Assembly: GCF_001528665.1 (NCBI RefSeq)
Contig: NZ_BBYJ01000012.1
Location: 62,001 to 126,000, forward strand
Direction of reading: 5' to 3'
DNA length: 64,000 nucleotides
Origin: Microtetraspora malaysiensis
GTDB lineage: Bacteria > Actinomycetota > Actinomycetes > Streptosporangiales > Streptosporangiaceae
Shown here: positions 45,449-54,682 of the stretch, piece by piece
How positions within the stretch are numbered: position 1 is the stretch's first letter
Layout of the letters: each line of letters starts with the position of its first letter
Notes under the pieces: generated by a model
What the model saw: only the letters and a program-made list of their open reading frames with translations
What the model was told of the DNA's origin: nothing
Database searches by the model: none
Program-made: the position numbers and the translations under genes

Positions 45449-46268
45449 ATCCGCCGCGGCCCTGGGGCTCGCCCCGCTGCTCACCACGCCCCGCGCCCGT
45501 CCCGGATGGTTGGTGCTGCCCGCCAGGGTCGGCGCGATGTGCCTGGTGGAGCTGCAGAAGCTGCGCCACGACCGGACCGAGCTGTACACGCGCGCCGTCC
45601 AGCCCGCCCTGTGGCTGCTGATCTTCGGCGAGACCTTCACCCGTATCAGGGCGATCCCGACTGGAGGCGTGCCGTACCTGGACTATCTCGCGCCCGGGAT
45701 CATCGCCCAGTCGGCGATGTTCATCGCGATCTTCTACGGCATCATGATCATCTGGGAGCGCGACTCGGGCGTGCTGACCAAGCTCCTGGTGACGCCGACC
45801 CCGCGGGCCGCGCTGGTGACCGGCAAGGCGTTCGCGGCCGGGGTCAAGTCCCTGATGCAGGCGGCGGTCGTCCTCGTGCTCGCCACCCTGCTCGGCGTCT
45901 CCCTGACCTGGAACCCGCTGCGCCTGCTCGGCGTGGCCGCGGCCGTACTTCTGGCCTCGGCGTTCTTCTCCTGCCTGTCGATGAGCATCGCCGGGATCGT
46001 GCTGACCCGCGACCGGTTGATGGGCGTCGGCCAGGCGATCACGATGCCGCTCTTCTTCGGGTCCAACGCGCTCTACCCGGTCGACGTCATGCCGGACTGG
46101 CTGCGGGTGGTCAGCGCGGTCAACCCGCTCAGCTACCAGGTCGACGCCCTGCGCGGCCTGCTGCTGGGCACGCCCTCGCACCTGCTGCTGGACTTCCTGG
46201 TCCTGCTCGCCGCCGCGGCGGCCGGCATCACCGCCGCGTCCTGCCTGCTCGGCCGGCTCGCCCGCTGA
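45405..46268 (+). CDS. ABC-2 type permease (DrrB-like)
   Basis: A 287-residue membrane permease with about six hydrophobic segments between residues 65 and 285 and the ABC-2 motif around LTRDRLMGVGQAITMPLFFG. It overlaps the ATPase gene by 44 bases in another frame. GGGGGAG lies six bases before the GTG at 45405; the ATG one codon later is an alternative. With the DrrA-like ATPase it should export a lipophilic drug or antibiotic. Confidence 0.87.
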   Translation: MMSVAPAGRPPASAESAAALGLAPLLTTPRARPGWLVLPARVGAMCLVELQKLRHDRTELYTRAVQPALWLLIFGETFTRIRAIPTGGVPYLDYLAPGIIAQSAMFIAIFYGIMIIWERDSGVLTKLLVTPTPRAALVTGKAFAAGVKSLMQAAVVLVLATLLGVSLTWNPLRLLGVAAAVLLASAFFSCLSMSIAGIVLTRDRLMGVGQAITMPLFFGSNALYPVDVMPDWLRVVSAVNPLSYQVDALRGLLLGTPSHLLLDFLVLLAAAAAGITAASCLLGRLAR

Positions 46269-46397
46269 CGGCTTCGGCGGGGTCCTGCTCGCTGTCGAGG
46301 ATGTCGCGCAGGAGCACCCTGATCAACATCGACGCCGGCCCGCAGCCCGAGATCGTCACAGCCGGTCGCCGGGCCGAAAGACCGGGGCGCGGCGCGG

Positions 46398-47180
46398 TCA
46401 GTGGGTGTCTGGTCTGGGGATATGGACGCCGGCGGCGCGGAGCTTGGTCTCCACGAGCGTGACCCCCCGCGCCGCGGCCGATCCCTGCTCTTCGCCGTGG
46501 AGGGCGATCAGCTTGTACCGGGTCGCGGCCTCGGTCCGGGCTTGCAGACCGGTCACGATCTTCAGGTGTGCGGGGTTGGCGAGGAAGTGGTCGGCCATGG
46601 CGGTGGCGAGCTCGACGATGCGCGGGTCGTTCGGTTCCCAGGCCGCGGCTTCGGTTGCGCGCTTGATCAAGGCGACGAACCGGGTGTCTTCGAGGGCGTG
46701 CTCGACATGGGTGAGGTAGTCGTCGAAGCCCTCGGGGACCAGTGCCCTGGCCAGCACCCAGCCCTCCCTGGCGGCCGCCACCTCGTCTGCGGGGAATCCG
46801 AGGCCGGACATCCGCTCCAGCAGCGCCACAGCGCGGTCGGGCAGCAGAGCCCGGTCACCATCGGCAAGCCGATGCAGCGTGTCACGCCGCGCGATCAACT
46901 CCTCGATCCGTTCGGTGAGCTGCCGCTCGACGTCGGCGAGCGCGGCGGCGAACAGCGCGGGGTCGGCGTCGAGCAGGGGTCCGATCTCGGCCAGGGGCAC
47001 CCCGGCGGCGGCCAGCGTTCGGGCCTGCACCAGCCGCAGCAGCTCGGCCGATCCGTACCGCCGGTAGCCGGAGCTGTCGCGCTCCGGCTCCTTCACCAAG
47101 CCAAGCTTGTGGTAGTGCCGCACCGTCTTCACCGTGACGCCGACGAATGCCGCCGCCTGCCCGATCGTGACTCCGTTCAT
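46398..47180 (-). CDS. MerR-family regulator with C-terminal effector domain
   Basis: A 260-residue protein with a MerR HTH at residues 3-70 (GVTIGQAAAFVGVTVKTVRH, SSGYRRYGSAELLRL), a coiled-coil at about 80-125 and a helical C-terminal domain similar in size to a TipAS-like effector domain, though I cannot confirm that family. It could bind a drug or peptide. No ribosome site is clear before the ATG. It is downstream of the serine-hydrolase gene but separated from it by a strong hairpin. Confidence 0.83.
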   Translation of the reverse strand: MNGVTIGQAAAFVGVTVKTVRHYHKLGLVKEPERDSSGYRRYGSAELLRLVQARTLAAAGVPLAEIGPLLDADPALFAAALADVERQLTERIEELIARRDTLHRLADGDRALLPDRAVALLERMSGLGFPADEVAAAREGWVLARALVPEGFDDYLTHVEHALEDTRFVALIKRATEAAAWEPNDPRIVELATAMADHFLANPAHLKIVTGLQARTEAATRYKLIALHGEEQGSAAARGVTLVETKLRAAGVHIPRPDTH

Positions 47181-47244
47181 CCGCGCAATCCTGCCTTGTG
47201 CTCGAGCTCGGCGACCCGGCAGACCACAGCCGAGCATGTGGACA

Positions 47245-47277
47245 GGCCACGCCGAGCTCGTCGAGCTCGGCGTGGCC
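47245..47277 (-). terminator. Perfect 15-base-pair hairpin
   Basis: GGCCACGCCGAGCTC and GAGCTCGGCGTGGCC pair perfectly around a three-base loop, about 90 bases after the serine-hydrolase stop codon. It is the most stable hairpin that I noticed in the window. Confidence 0.7.
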
Positions 47278-47366
47278 CCGTTCGCGTTCTCCCTGGTGCA
47301 CGACCGGAAGGGGCGGCCCCTTGAGGCGTACGGGTCACAGGTGCTCAGCCCGTCGGCTGAGCCGGA

Positions 47367-48485
47367 TTAGAACACCTCGTTGAGGAGCCTCTGCTGGGCC
47401 TTCTGGAACGCTGCCGCGATGGACAGGTCGGCGTCGTCCACGCAGTTCAGCGCGGCAGTCAGGGTCTTGCTGCCGTCGGGTCTGCTGTACATCAGCGCCG
47501 CGTGGCCCACGGAGCCGCCGTTGTGGGAGATGACGGTGCCGCCGCCGTCCGTGGTCAGCACGAACACGCCCAGGCCGTAGTCCATGTTCGGGATGCCCGT
47601 CGGGCTCGGGGTGCACATCTCGGCCAGCAGCGGGGCCGGCAGGAGCTTGCCGCCCAGCAGCGCGGAGATGAACGTGTGCAGGTCGCGGGGGGTCGAGATC
47701 ATGTCACCGCCGGTGGAGATCCAGGAGGGGTTCTGGCGGGTGATGTCGACCGTCTTCTGCTCGCCGCCGTCCTCGTAGCGGTAGTAGGCGTGGGCGTGTG
47801 GCTCGGGGATCTCCGGCGAGGCGTCCGGCACCACGGTTCCCGACAGCCCGAGCGGCCCCAGGATCAGCCGCTGCATCTCCTCGGCGTAGGTGCGGCCGGT
47901 GACCTTCTCGATCAGCAGCCGCGCCAGCACGTAGTTGGTGTTGGAATAGCTCCAACCCGTCCCCGGCTCGAACCGCGCCGGCTTGGACAACGCCAGCTCC
48001 ACCAGCTCCTGCGGCCGGTAGGCCTTGAACCGGTTGTCCACCCACTCCTGGCCCGTGGTGCCGTAGGGGATGGGGATCCCCGGCACGACCGTCCCGTCGT
48101 CGTAGACCTCGCCGCTGAAGTTGAACACCCCGCTGGTGTGCTGCAACAGCATCCGCACCGTGATCCGCCGGTCCAGCCCGAACTCGGGCAGGTAGTCCGC
48201 CGCCGGGGTGTCCAGCCCGACCTTGCCCTCGGCCACCAGTCGCAGCACCAGGGTCGCGGTGAAGGTCTTGGTGTTGCTGCCGATCCGGACGTGCCCGTTG
48301 ATCGGCGGCTTGGCGGTCCCGCCCAGCTCGGCCGCCCCGGCGTTGCCGGCCCACTCGCCCCGCTCATCGTGCACGCGCAGCGACACCCCGACGAAACCGG
48401 ACTCGACCATCTCCTCGATCGCCTTCTGCAGCTCAGGGCGATCCTGCCCGGCCGCAGCCTCCGGCACGGAAAGGGTGATCGTCAT
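47367..48485 (-). CDS. Serine hydrolase, class C beta-lactamase/DD-peptidase fold
   Basis: A 372-residue penicillin-binding-type hydrolase. The active-site motifs are Ser70-X-X-Lys73 in GSNTKT, Tyr180-Ser-Asn in WSYSNTNY and HNG in SHNGGSVGH as the KTG equivalent. No signal peptide is visible, so it may be cytoplasmic and act as an esterase or D-peptidase rather than as a secreted beta-lactamase. AAGGAG lies nine bases before the ATG. It is monocistronic, ending in the 47245 hairpin. Confidence 0.87.
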   Translation of the reverse strand: MTITLSVPEAAAGQDRPELQKAIEEMVESGFVGVSLRVHDERGEWAGNAGAAELGGTAKPPINGHVRIGSNTKTFTATLVLRLVAEGKVGLDTPAADYLPEFGLDRRITVRMLLQHTSGVFNFSGEVYDDGTVVPGIPIPYGTTGQEWVDNRFKAYRPQELVELALSKPARFEPGTGWSYSNTNYVLARLLIEKVTGRTYAEEMQRLILGPLGLSGTVVPDASPEIPEPHAHAYYRYEDGGEQKTVDITRQNPSWISTGGDMISTPRDLHTFISALLGGKLLPAPLLAEMCTPSPTGIPNMDYGLGVFVLTTDGGGTVISHNGGSVGHAALMYSRPDGSKTLTAALNCVDDADLSIAAAFQKAQQRLLNEVF

Positions 48486-48646
48486 GGTGGTTTACTCCTT
48501 CGGATCCGTATGTCCGGGTCGGCGTCGACCCGCTGCGCCGAGCTTCCACCCTGACCCAAGGTCAACCTCAACCGTGATCTAGCTCACAGCTGTTTTGGGA
48601 GCTTGAGACAAGATCATTCTCGGCGCCAACGGCTGTTCCTGGGTTC

Positions 48647-48865
48647 CTAGTGCCGTGACCGGCAAGGTTTGCCCGGACGGAGCGGTGATCCAGGGTGGTG
48701 CATCGCAAGGCGGAGGAGGAGGCCGTAGCGGAGCCTACGGCCGACAATCCCGGGCCCCGCGGAAAGTCCGAGCCTGCGAGGACTTTTCGTGGGTGGGGCG
48801 TCAACGCAGCGAGGTGCCGCCCTGGGCGACGCGACGGGGCAAAAATTGGCGGGAGGGGCACTAGA
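48647..48865. mobile_element. MITE-like element, 219 bases, CTAG ends
   Basis: The element opens with CTAGTGCCGTGACC and closes with GGAGGGGCACTAG. The two ends are inverted repeats that agree at about 20 of 29 positions, including the outer eight. CTAG at both ends fits insertion into CTAG with TA duplication, as in the IS630/Tc1 group. It codes for nothing but contains internal hairpins, including GGCCGTAG/CTACGGCC (48721-48742) and AAAGTCC/GGACTTT (48763-48786). It fills the gap between the serine hydrolase and the amidohydrolase. No transposase is in the window. Confidence 0.55.
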
Positions 48866-48943
48866 CCCCGGTGATGGGCCGGGCGGACAAGAGGGCCCGC
48901 CCTTTTCGGCGTTCCGGACGAAGCCGGGCGGCCGGGTCGTCCC

Positions 48944-48949
48944 TAGGCT
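48944..48949 (+). promoter_or_regulatory. -10 box of a leaderless amidohydrolase transcript
   Basis: TAGGCT ends six bases before the ATG at 48956, and no ribosome site is present. This spacing is typical of leaderless actinomycete transcripts starting at the A of ATG. Confidence 0.5.
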
Positions 48950-48955
48950 CGCCGC

Positions 48956-50434
48956 ATGACGGCCAAGACCCACGATCTAGTACTGGCGGGAGCCAGAGTG
49001 CTCGACCCGGAGACCGGCCACGACGCGGTCGCGAACGTGGGGGTGACCGGCGCGACCATCACGGCGGTGTCGCCCGGCCCGCTCGAAGGACGCGAAACGC
49101 TCGACGTCTCCGGGCTGGTGCTCGCCCCGGGCTGGATCGACCTGCACAGCCACTCCCACACCGTCGCCGGGCACCGCCTCCAGGCGCTCGACGGCGTGAC
49201 CACGGCCCTCGACCTGGAGGCGGGCGTCGCACCGGTCGGCGAGGCCTACGACGCGGCCGCCGCCGAGGGGCGACCGCTCAACTACGGGTTCTCCGCCTCC
49301 TGGGCCCAGGCCAGGATGACGGCCGTCGGCGGCCTTCCCCTCGGCGGCGGCCTCGCCGCGGGGCTGAGCCACCTCGGCAACCCCGCCTGGCAGCGGGCGG
49401 CGACCCCGCGCCGGCTCGACGCCTTGTTCGAGCTGATCCGCGCCGACCTCGCGGCCGGAGCGCTGGGGATCGGCATGCTCGTCGGCTACGCCCCGCGGGT
49501 GGCCCCCGAGGAGTACCTGGCCGTGGCCGGGCTCGCGGCCGAGGCGGGCGTGCCGACCTACACGCACGCCCGCGACCTCGTCGAGCAGACGCCGGACACC
49601 CCGATCGACGGCGCGACGGAGGTGGCGCGGGCCGCGGCGGCCACCGGGGCGCACATGCACTACTGCCACGTCAACAGCACGTCCCTGCGCCAGGTCGACC
49701 GGGTGCTCGCCCTCATCGAGCGCGTACGCGCCGAGGGCGCGCGGGTGTCCACCGAGGCCTACCCGTACGGCGCGGGCATGACCGGCATCGGCGCGACCTT
49801 CCTCGCCGCCGAGCTGCTCGGCAGAAGGGACATCCGGCCGGACTCGATCGTCTACGCCCCGACAGGAGAACGGGTGGCCGACGCGGCGCGGCTGGGCGAG
49901 CTGCGCGCCACCGACCCGGGCGGCCTGGCGATCGTTCACTTCCTCGACGAGGACGTCCCGGCGGACGTCGCCGTCATAGACCGCGCGCTGCTCGGCGAGG
50001 ACACCGTGATCGGCTCCGACGCGATGCCGCTGACGTGGACGGGAGGCGAGCGGCCGGACCCGATGGCGTGGCCGCTGCCGCCGGGGGCCGTCACCCATCC
50101 CCGTACGGCGGGCACGTTCTCCAAGGTGCTGCGCCGCTACGTCCGGGAGACGGGACGCCTGTCGCTGATCGAGGCGGTGCGCCGGTGCAGCCTGCTGCCC
50201 GCGCGGGTGCTGGAGGAGTCGGTGCCGGCCATGCGGCGCAAGGGCCGGGTGCAGACCGGGTGTGACGCCGACCTGGTCGTCTTCTCCCCCGGCGTGGTCA
50301 GTGACCAGGCCACCTACGCGGACAGCACCAGGCCCTCGACCGGCTACGCGCACGTGCTGGTCGGTGGGCGGCACGTCGTGCGCGACGGCGAGCCGGTCCT
50401 CGACGCGCTGCCCGGCCGGGCGATCCGTCGCTGA
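48956..50434 (+). CDS. Amidohydrolase, D-aminoacylase/N-acyl-D-amino-acid deacylase type
   Basis: A 492-residue metal-dependent hydrolase. Strand 1 gives the HxH pair in GWIDLHSHSHTV; further ligands fit THARD, the His of HYCHVNS and the Asp of IGSDAMPLTW. The C-terminal composite domain ends GYAHVLVGGRHVVRDGE. Deacylation of N-acyl-D-amino acids is the typical reaction, but dihydroorotase-like or other amidase substrates are possible. It stands alone, downstream of the MITE-like element, and ends at a strong hairpin. Confidence 0.85.
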   Translation: MTAKTHDLVLAGARVLDPETGHDAVANVGVTGATITAVSPGPLEGRETLDVSGLVLAPGWIDLHSHSHTVAGHRLQALDGVTTALDLEAGVAPVGEAYDAAAAEGRPLNYGFSASWAQARMTAVGGLPLGGGLAAGLSHLGNPAWQRAATPRRLDALFELIRADLAAGALGIGMLVGYAPRVAPEEYLAVAGLAAEAGVPTYTHARDLVEQTPDTPIDGATEVARAAAATGAHMHYCHVNSTSLRQVDRVLALIERVRAEGARVSTEAYPYGAGMTGIGATFLAAELLGRRDIRPDSIVYAPTGERVADAARLGELRATDPGGLAIVHFLDEDVPADVAVIDRALLGEDTVIGSDAMPLTWTGGERPDPMAWPLPPGAVTHPRTAGTFSKVLRRYVRETGRLSLIEAVRRCSLLPARVLEESVPAMRRKGRVQTGCDADLVVFSPGVVSDQATYADSTRPSTGYAHVLVGGRHVVRDGEPVLDALPGRAIRR

Positions 50435-50466
50435 CACCGGCGAGTGGTCCACCTGAGAACCACCAC

Positions 50467-50493
50467 GGCCCGCCCCCAGCGAGGGGGCGGGCC
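50467..50493. terminator. Bidirectional perfect hairpin terminator
   Basis: GGCCCGCCCCC pairs perfectly with GGGGGCGGGCC around AGCGA, between convergent genes. Confidence 0.75.
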
Positions 50494-50511
50494 GCGCGTG
50501 CCTGAAGGGGA

Positions 50512-51042
50512 TCAGTTGTCGTAGAGGCGGTCGCCGCCGAGCCAGTACCAGAAGCCGCACTTCGTCGGGTACCTGCCGTACAGCCCGATCTGGCAGACCT
50601 GGACCTGAACGCTCCGCAGGTCGTGCCGCTGGACGCTGAAGCTCTTGGAGCCGCCCGCCCCGCAGTACTTGTACGACTTGAAGCTGGGCGAGACGTCGTC
50701 CGCGTCGTCCAGGTCCTGGAAGCGGAACTTCACGTACGCGCACTTGCCGCCCTGGTGCTCGTTGCGGTTGTCGAGGTCCCACAGCTTGCCCGTGATGCGA
50801 ACGCTGTTGGAGGTGTCGTCGTCCCAGTAGACGTCGATGTAGCCGTTGGCCTTGGCGAGCCGATTCTTCGACCAGTACGGGCCCCAGTAGGGGTTGCCGG
50901 CGGAGGCGGTGGCCGCGCCGGCGGCGGCGGCGGCGGTGGTGGTGGTGGTGGCGCTCGCGGCGGTCGCGACCGCCGGGATGCCGAGGGCGACGGTGGTGCC
51001 GACGGCGGCGAGAGCGAGGAGGTTACGGATGGAGCGACGCAT
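50512..51042 (-). CDS. Secreted small cysteine-containing protein, unknown function
   Basis: A 176-residue protein with a Sec signal peptide (basic MRRSIRN, hydrophobic LLALAAVGTTVALGIPAV, likely cut after ATA near residue 28) and an Ala/Thr-rich spacer. The mature domain from residue 50 is rich in aromatic residues (GNPYWGPYWSKNRLAKANGY) and has four cysteines that may pair. I do not recognise a family. GGGGGA lies six bases before the ATG. It is probably a small extracellular beta-domain protein. Confidence 0.75.
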   Translation of the reverse strand: MRRSIRNLLALAAVGTTVALGIPAVATAASATTTTTAAAAAGAATASAGNPYWGPYWSKNRLAKANGYIDVYWDDDTSNSVRITGKLWDLDNRNEHQGGKCAYVKFRFQDLDDADDVSPSFKSYKYCGAGGSKSFSVQRHDLRSVQVQVCQIGLYGRYPTKCGFWYWLGGDRLYDN

Positions 51043-51266
51043 TTCGGTTCCCCCACATTCGAGGACGGGTGCTGCCGGGGTTGCACCTCAGTGATAGGCG
51101 CGCCCGCCTGCACGCCGCTTTCGGGAGGCGGACGACCGCTTGTACGCCGCTTGCAGGCGCCTGAACGCGTCGCCGGTGGCGAGCCGCGTTCGGCGCCCTC
51201 GCGCGAAGACCGCGGGGCGCGGCACGGATGTGCCGCGCCCCGGGCCTCACGGGGAGAAACGCTCCG

Positions 51267-53642
51267 TCAGAGATCCAGGCCCACCAGCAGCGGGTCGTGG
51301 TCGGAGGAGCGGTAGGCGTCCGGCGCGTACAGGTACGGCGGGTTGAACTCGGTGTTGTAGTCCATGAACCGGCCCTCGTCACTGTTGATGTGCCAGATGG
51401 TGGCGCCGGTCACGAGCTTGCTCAGCTGCTTGTCGGCCATGGCGTGGTCGAGCTCGCCGGAGAGGCCGTTGAAGACGTAGCTGTAGCGGTCCTTCGCCGA
51501 GACGTACTTCTTGCTCAGGCTGGTCAGCCCGCCCGCCTCCAGCGTGTGGATCGGGTCCTCCTCGCCGTACGCGTTGATGTCGCCGAGGACGAGCGTGCTC
51601 TGCAGTTTCAGGCTGTCGATCAGGGACATCATGGCCTGGGCCTGCTTGACCCGCTTGGCGTTGTAGCAGCTCTGGCCGTCGCCCTGGTCGGCGTCGGCGC
51701 CGGTGGCGGGACCGTCGACGTCGCTGCAGCCCTTGGACTTGAAGTGGTTGACCAGCACGGTGAAGGTCTTGCCGTTCCCCTGCGCCTTGCGGAACGTCTG
51801 GACCAGCGGCGGCCGGTTGAAGATCGGGTCGGAGGACGACTGCGCCGCGCCGACCGGGGTGACCTTGGCCGGCTTGTAGATCAGCGCGGTCTGGATCAGG
51901 TCTGTGCCCGGGTTGGGGTGGGTGATCGCCTTGTACGTGCCCGCGCCGGCCTTGGCGTTGAGGGCGTCGACCAAGGTGTTCAGCGCCACGTCGGAGTTGC
52001 GCTCGACCTCCATCAGCCCGGCCACATCGGGGTCGAGCCCGGTGATGTTGGCGACCAGCTTGGCGAGCTGCCGGTCCCGCTCGGCCGCGGTGGTCGCGCC
52101 CCGGGACTTCAGCGTGGTGAACCAGTTGAGCGTGTTGAGGCTCGCCACCCGGACGTCGCCGCCGACCTGCTCGGGCTGGGCGGGGCGCGGGTTCACCGGC
52201 TCGAACTCGAAGGGCTGGAGGGGCTGGATCCGGTAGGCGTCGAAGCCGTAGGTGAGCACGCCGGTCAGGTCCTTGACCCGGTCGCCGATCCGGACGGTGT
52301 TCGACCCGGTCGAGTGGTACGGCAGGGTCGCCGGGTTCTGGACGGTGGACCCGTCGTCGAGCAGGATCGTCCGCCCCGCGTCCTTCTCGGTGTTCACGTT
52401 CTTGCGGTCGGTCGGCTGCCACAGCCGGCCGCCCTCCGCGAGGGTGATCTCACCGAACCGGCCGAGGTTGTAGATCTCGGAGGCCGCCAGGTCGCCCTTG
52501 AAGGTGACCAGCATGCCCTCGTATCGCTCGAAGGTGACCCCCTTCTTGAGCGGCAGCTTCACCTTGGTCGGCGTGATGACGCCGGTGCCGCACACGTTGA
52601 CCGCGGTGGCCGGCGAGATCTCGGTCAGGCCGTTGTACTCGATGACCTTGCCGGAGACGAGGACGCGGTCACCGGCCTTGACCGGCGACGAGGAGTACAC
52701 GAACAGGCCCTCGGACGTGGCGGGGTCCGCGTCCGGCTTGTCGTCCTGGATGTAGAAGCCGCCGAACTGGCCGGCCCCCTGGGAGGTGCCGACGACGATG
52801 CCCTCGACCCGGACGTCCGTGCCGGCGAGCGGGCTGACGTCGCCGCTCCCCTGCACCTGCGCGATCCGGTGCGTGATCGGGGTGTCACAGGTGGCCCCCG
52901 GAGTGGGGCTCGACGTGGGGCTCGGGCTGGCCGAGGGCGAACTCGACGGCGAGGCGGAGGGGGACGGGGTCGGCTCGCCGCCGCACGGCGCGGGCGGCGT
53001 GGCCGCGTTGCGCGGGGCGGGGGCCGCAGCGTCGAAGTCGGCGCCGTTGTCGCCGGTGTCAGCGCAGCCGCCGTTCTTGCGGATCGCGGCGGTGGCGTTC
53101 GTGAGGCCGGGCGCGGGGCTGCCCTTGAAGAAGTTCGCCGCGCCGTACCCGACGAGGTCGGCGATGAGCGCCATCTGGTCGTCGGTGCAGGGAGTGGTGG
53201 AGCCGTTGCAGACCAGGCCGTCGGCGGAGCTGACCAGGGCCACCTTGCCCGCGGTGCCGCTCATGTTGATGGTGCCGACGTCGTCGGGCGTGGGCAGCGC
53301 CGCGCCGGGCGTGGTGCCCGCGGCGAGCTGGACCAGGTGGTACTGACCGGGGGCCAGGGTGCCGGTCAGCGCCGTCTTGTTGGCGGAGAAGTTCCCGGTT
53401 CCGCTGGCGCTGGTGTACTGCACCGACCACCCGTCCAGCGATACGGGGGCGGCGCCACGGTTGAAGAGTTCGACGTAGTCGTTGGTGAAGGGGGCGCCGG
53501 AGTTTCCGCCTCCGCCATACACCTGGCTGATGAGGACGGTGCTCTGCGCCGCGACGGCGGGAGTTGAGGGAAGGGCAGCGATCGTGCCGGCGGTGACGCC
53601 GGCGGTCGCGATGATCGCGAGTACCCGGGGCAATGCACGCAT
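51267..53642 (-). CDS. Secreted nuclease (ExeM/NucH-like), lamin-tail plus OB plus EEP domains
   Basis: A 791-residue exported protein. After a signal peptide (residues 1-32) come a lamin-tail domain (ISQVYGGGGNSGAPFTNDYV), a Ser/Pro-rich linker (PSPSASPSSSPSASPSPTSS), an OB-type domain near 290-400, and a C-terminal endonuclease/exonuclease/phosphatase domain with DVRVASLNTLNWF, GLMEVERNSDV, LVLGDINAYGEEDP and SSDHDP. This order is that of ExeM/NucH extracellular DNases, so DNA degradation outside the cell is expected. A start ten codons earlier (MGGALP) is possible. Confidence 0.88.
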   Translation of the reverse strand: MRALPRVLAIIATAGVTAGTIAALPSTPAVAAQSTVLISQVYGGGGNSGAPFTNDYVELFNRGAAPVSLDGWSVQYTSASGTGNFSANKTALTGTLAPGQYHLVQLAAGTTPGAALPTPDDVGTINMSGTAGKVALVSSADGLVCNGSTTPCTDDQMALIADLVGYGAANFFKGSPAPGLTNATAAIRKNGGCADTGDNGADFDAAAPAPRNAATPPAPCGGEPTPSPSASPSSSPSASPSPTSSPTPGATCDTPITHRIAQVQGSGDVSPLAGTDVRVEGIVVGTSQGAGQFGGFYIQDDKPDADPATSEGLFVYSSSPVKAGDRVLVSGKVIEYNGLTEISPATAVNVCGTGVITPTKVKLPLKKGVTFERYEGMLVTFKGDLAASEIYNLGRFGEITLAEGGRLWQPTDRKNVNTEKDAGRTILLDDGSTVQNPATLPYHSTGSNTVRIGDRVKDLTGVLTYGFDAYRIQPLQPFEFEPVNPRPAQPEQVGGDVRVASLNTLNWFTTLKSRGATTAAERDRQLAKLVANITGLDPDVAGLMEVERNSDVALNTLVDALNAKAGAGTYKAITHPNPGTDLIQTALIYKPAKVTPVGAAQSSSDPIFNRPPLVQTFRKAQGNGKTFTVLVNHFKSKGCSDVDGPATGADADQGDGQSCYNAKRVKQAQAMMSLIDSLKLQSTLVLGDINAYGEEDPIHTLEAGGLTSLSKKYVSAKDRYSYVFNGLSGELDHAMADKQLSKLVTGATIWHINSDEGRFMDYNTEFNPPYLYAPDAYRSSDHDPLLVGLDL

Positions 53643-53998
53643 GAGCAAAAAGGGTAAAGCGCCTCCCATCTGCATCTTGTCTCTAATGCATGGATAACTA
53701 GTGAATTCGCAATATCGACACTTCCTGTCGATGACCGGCGTCATGATCTGGCGTCATATGACCTGGCGGCCCGCCGAGCCTTCGCTTCGCGTCGGCCGCA
53801 TAGCCGTCGCCGACGGTCACATCCCGCCGCCGGCGGGCCACCTCGATCCGATCGCCGCGCACGGGGACGATCTGCCGCCCCGGCCTTCACGGCCCACTGA
53901 CGCCACCGGCCGTCCGGGTGCCGCTCGACCCGGTGGCAGCGACCGGTGGGCGCGCCGAAGCGGCGCAGCGACCGTGGACGGCACGTTCGGCCACCCAC
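53643..53998. other. Non-coding spacer, no convincing gene
   Basis: Several frames of about 100 residues are open on both strands, but none has a ribosome site or a recognisable fold. The first 120 bases are AT-richer and should contain the nuclease promoter. An inverted repeat ATCGACA/TGTCGAT lies at 53714-53732, and GGCGTCAT occurs twice just after it. Confidence 0.4.
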
Positions 53999-54044
53999 CA
54001 ATTACGAAACTGGAGTTGCGTAATTGCCTCGCGAGGGATAGCTT
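53999..54044 (+). promoter_or_regulatory. TetR operator overlapping the tetR-cupin promoter
   Basis: CAATTACG and CGTAATTG form a perfect dyad (53999-54026). It covers the -35 box TTGCGT (54016-54021), which is followed at 17 bases by TAGCTT (54039-54044). This is a well-placed autorepression site for the TetR gene. Confidence 0.65.
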
Positions 54045-54082
54045 CTATTTCGCTACATGAGTTTCGAAATGAGGAGGTCGCC

Positions 54083-54682
54083 TTGGCGCCTCGCGGACGA
54101 CCACGCGACACACAGGTGGACGAGCGAGTGCTGCGGATCGCCGCTGCCCTGATCTTCGAACGCGGCTACGCCGGTCTGTCCATCGACGAGGTGGCCGAGC
54201 AGGCGGGCGTGGCCAAGACCACGCTGTACCGCCGCTGGTCGACCAAGGATCATCTGGCCGTCGCGGTGGTGGCCCGGCTGCAGGCCGACGACGAGATCAC
54301 CGACACCGGCGACATCCGGGCCGACCTCGTCGACTACATGGAGAAGATCGCCGCCGGGCTCAACCGCATGCGTGCGGCAGGCGGCCGCGAAGGCCCATCC
54401 GCAGGGGCCGTCGGCGAGCTCGTGGCGGCCGCGGCCAGGCACGAGGACATCGGCCGGCTGACCCGCGAGCAGTACGCCACGCGCAACACCATCGCGCTCG
54501 CCCTGATCGAGCGTGCGCGTGTGCGCGGCGAGCTGCGCGCCGACCTGGACGCCGAGGCGCTGTTCGACCAGCTGGCCGGCGCCCTCTACTACCGAGTAAT
54601 GATCACAGGCGCGCCGATCGACCGGGCCTACGCAGAGCGGCTCGTGTCCTCCGCGCTCGAAGGGAGCCTGACATGTCACTGA
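54083..54682 (+). CDS. TetR-family repressor of the tetR-cupin operon
   Basis: A 199-residue TetR protein with the DNA-binding domain at residues 15-60 (RIAAALIFERGYAGLSIDEV, GVAKTTLYRRWSTKDHL) and a TetR_C-type helical domain. The start is a TTG with GGAGG five bases upstream; no ATG or GTG in frame fits the domain. It overlaps the cupin gene by ten bases. A perfect dyad over the promoter suggests that it controls both genes. Confidence 0.85.
   Translation: MAPRGRPRDTQVDERVLRIAAALIFERGYAGLSIDEVAEQAGVAKTTLYRRWSTKDHLAVAVVARLQADDEITDTGDIRADLVDYMEKIAAGLNRMRAAGGREGPSAGAVGELVAAAARHEDIGRLTREQYATRNTIALALIERARVRGELRADLDAEALFDQLAGALYYRVMITGAPIDRAYAERLVSSALEGSLTCH

Noticed and set aside
47181-47366. 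Short plus-strand frame GHAELVELGVAPFAF
   Set aside because: It is the translation of the arms of the perfect hairpin at 47245-47277, which works as a terminator.
53701-54060. 119-codon plus-strand frame starting ATGAATTCGCAA
   Set aside because: No ribosome site, no domain, and it runs through the TetR promoter and dyad.
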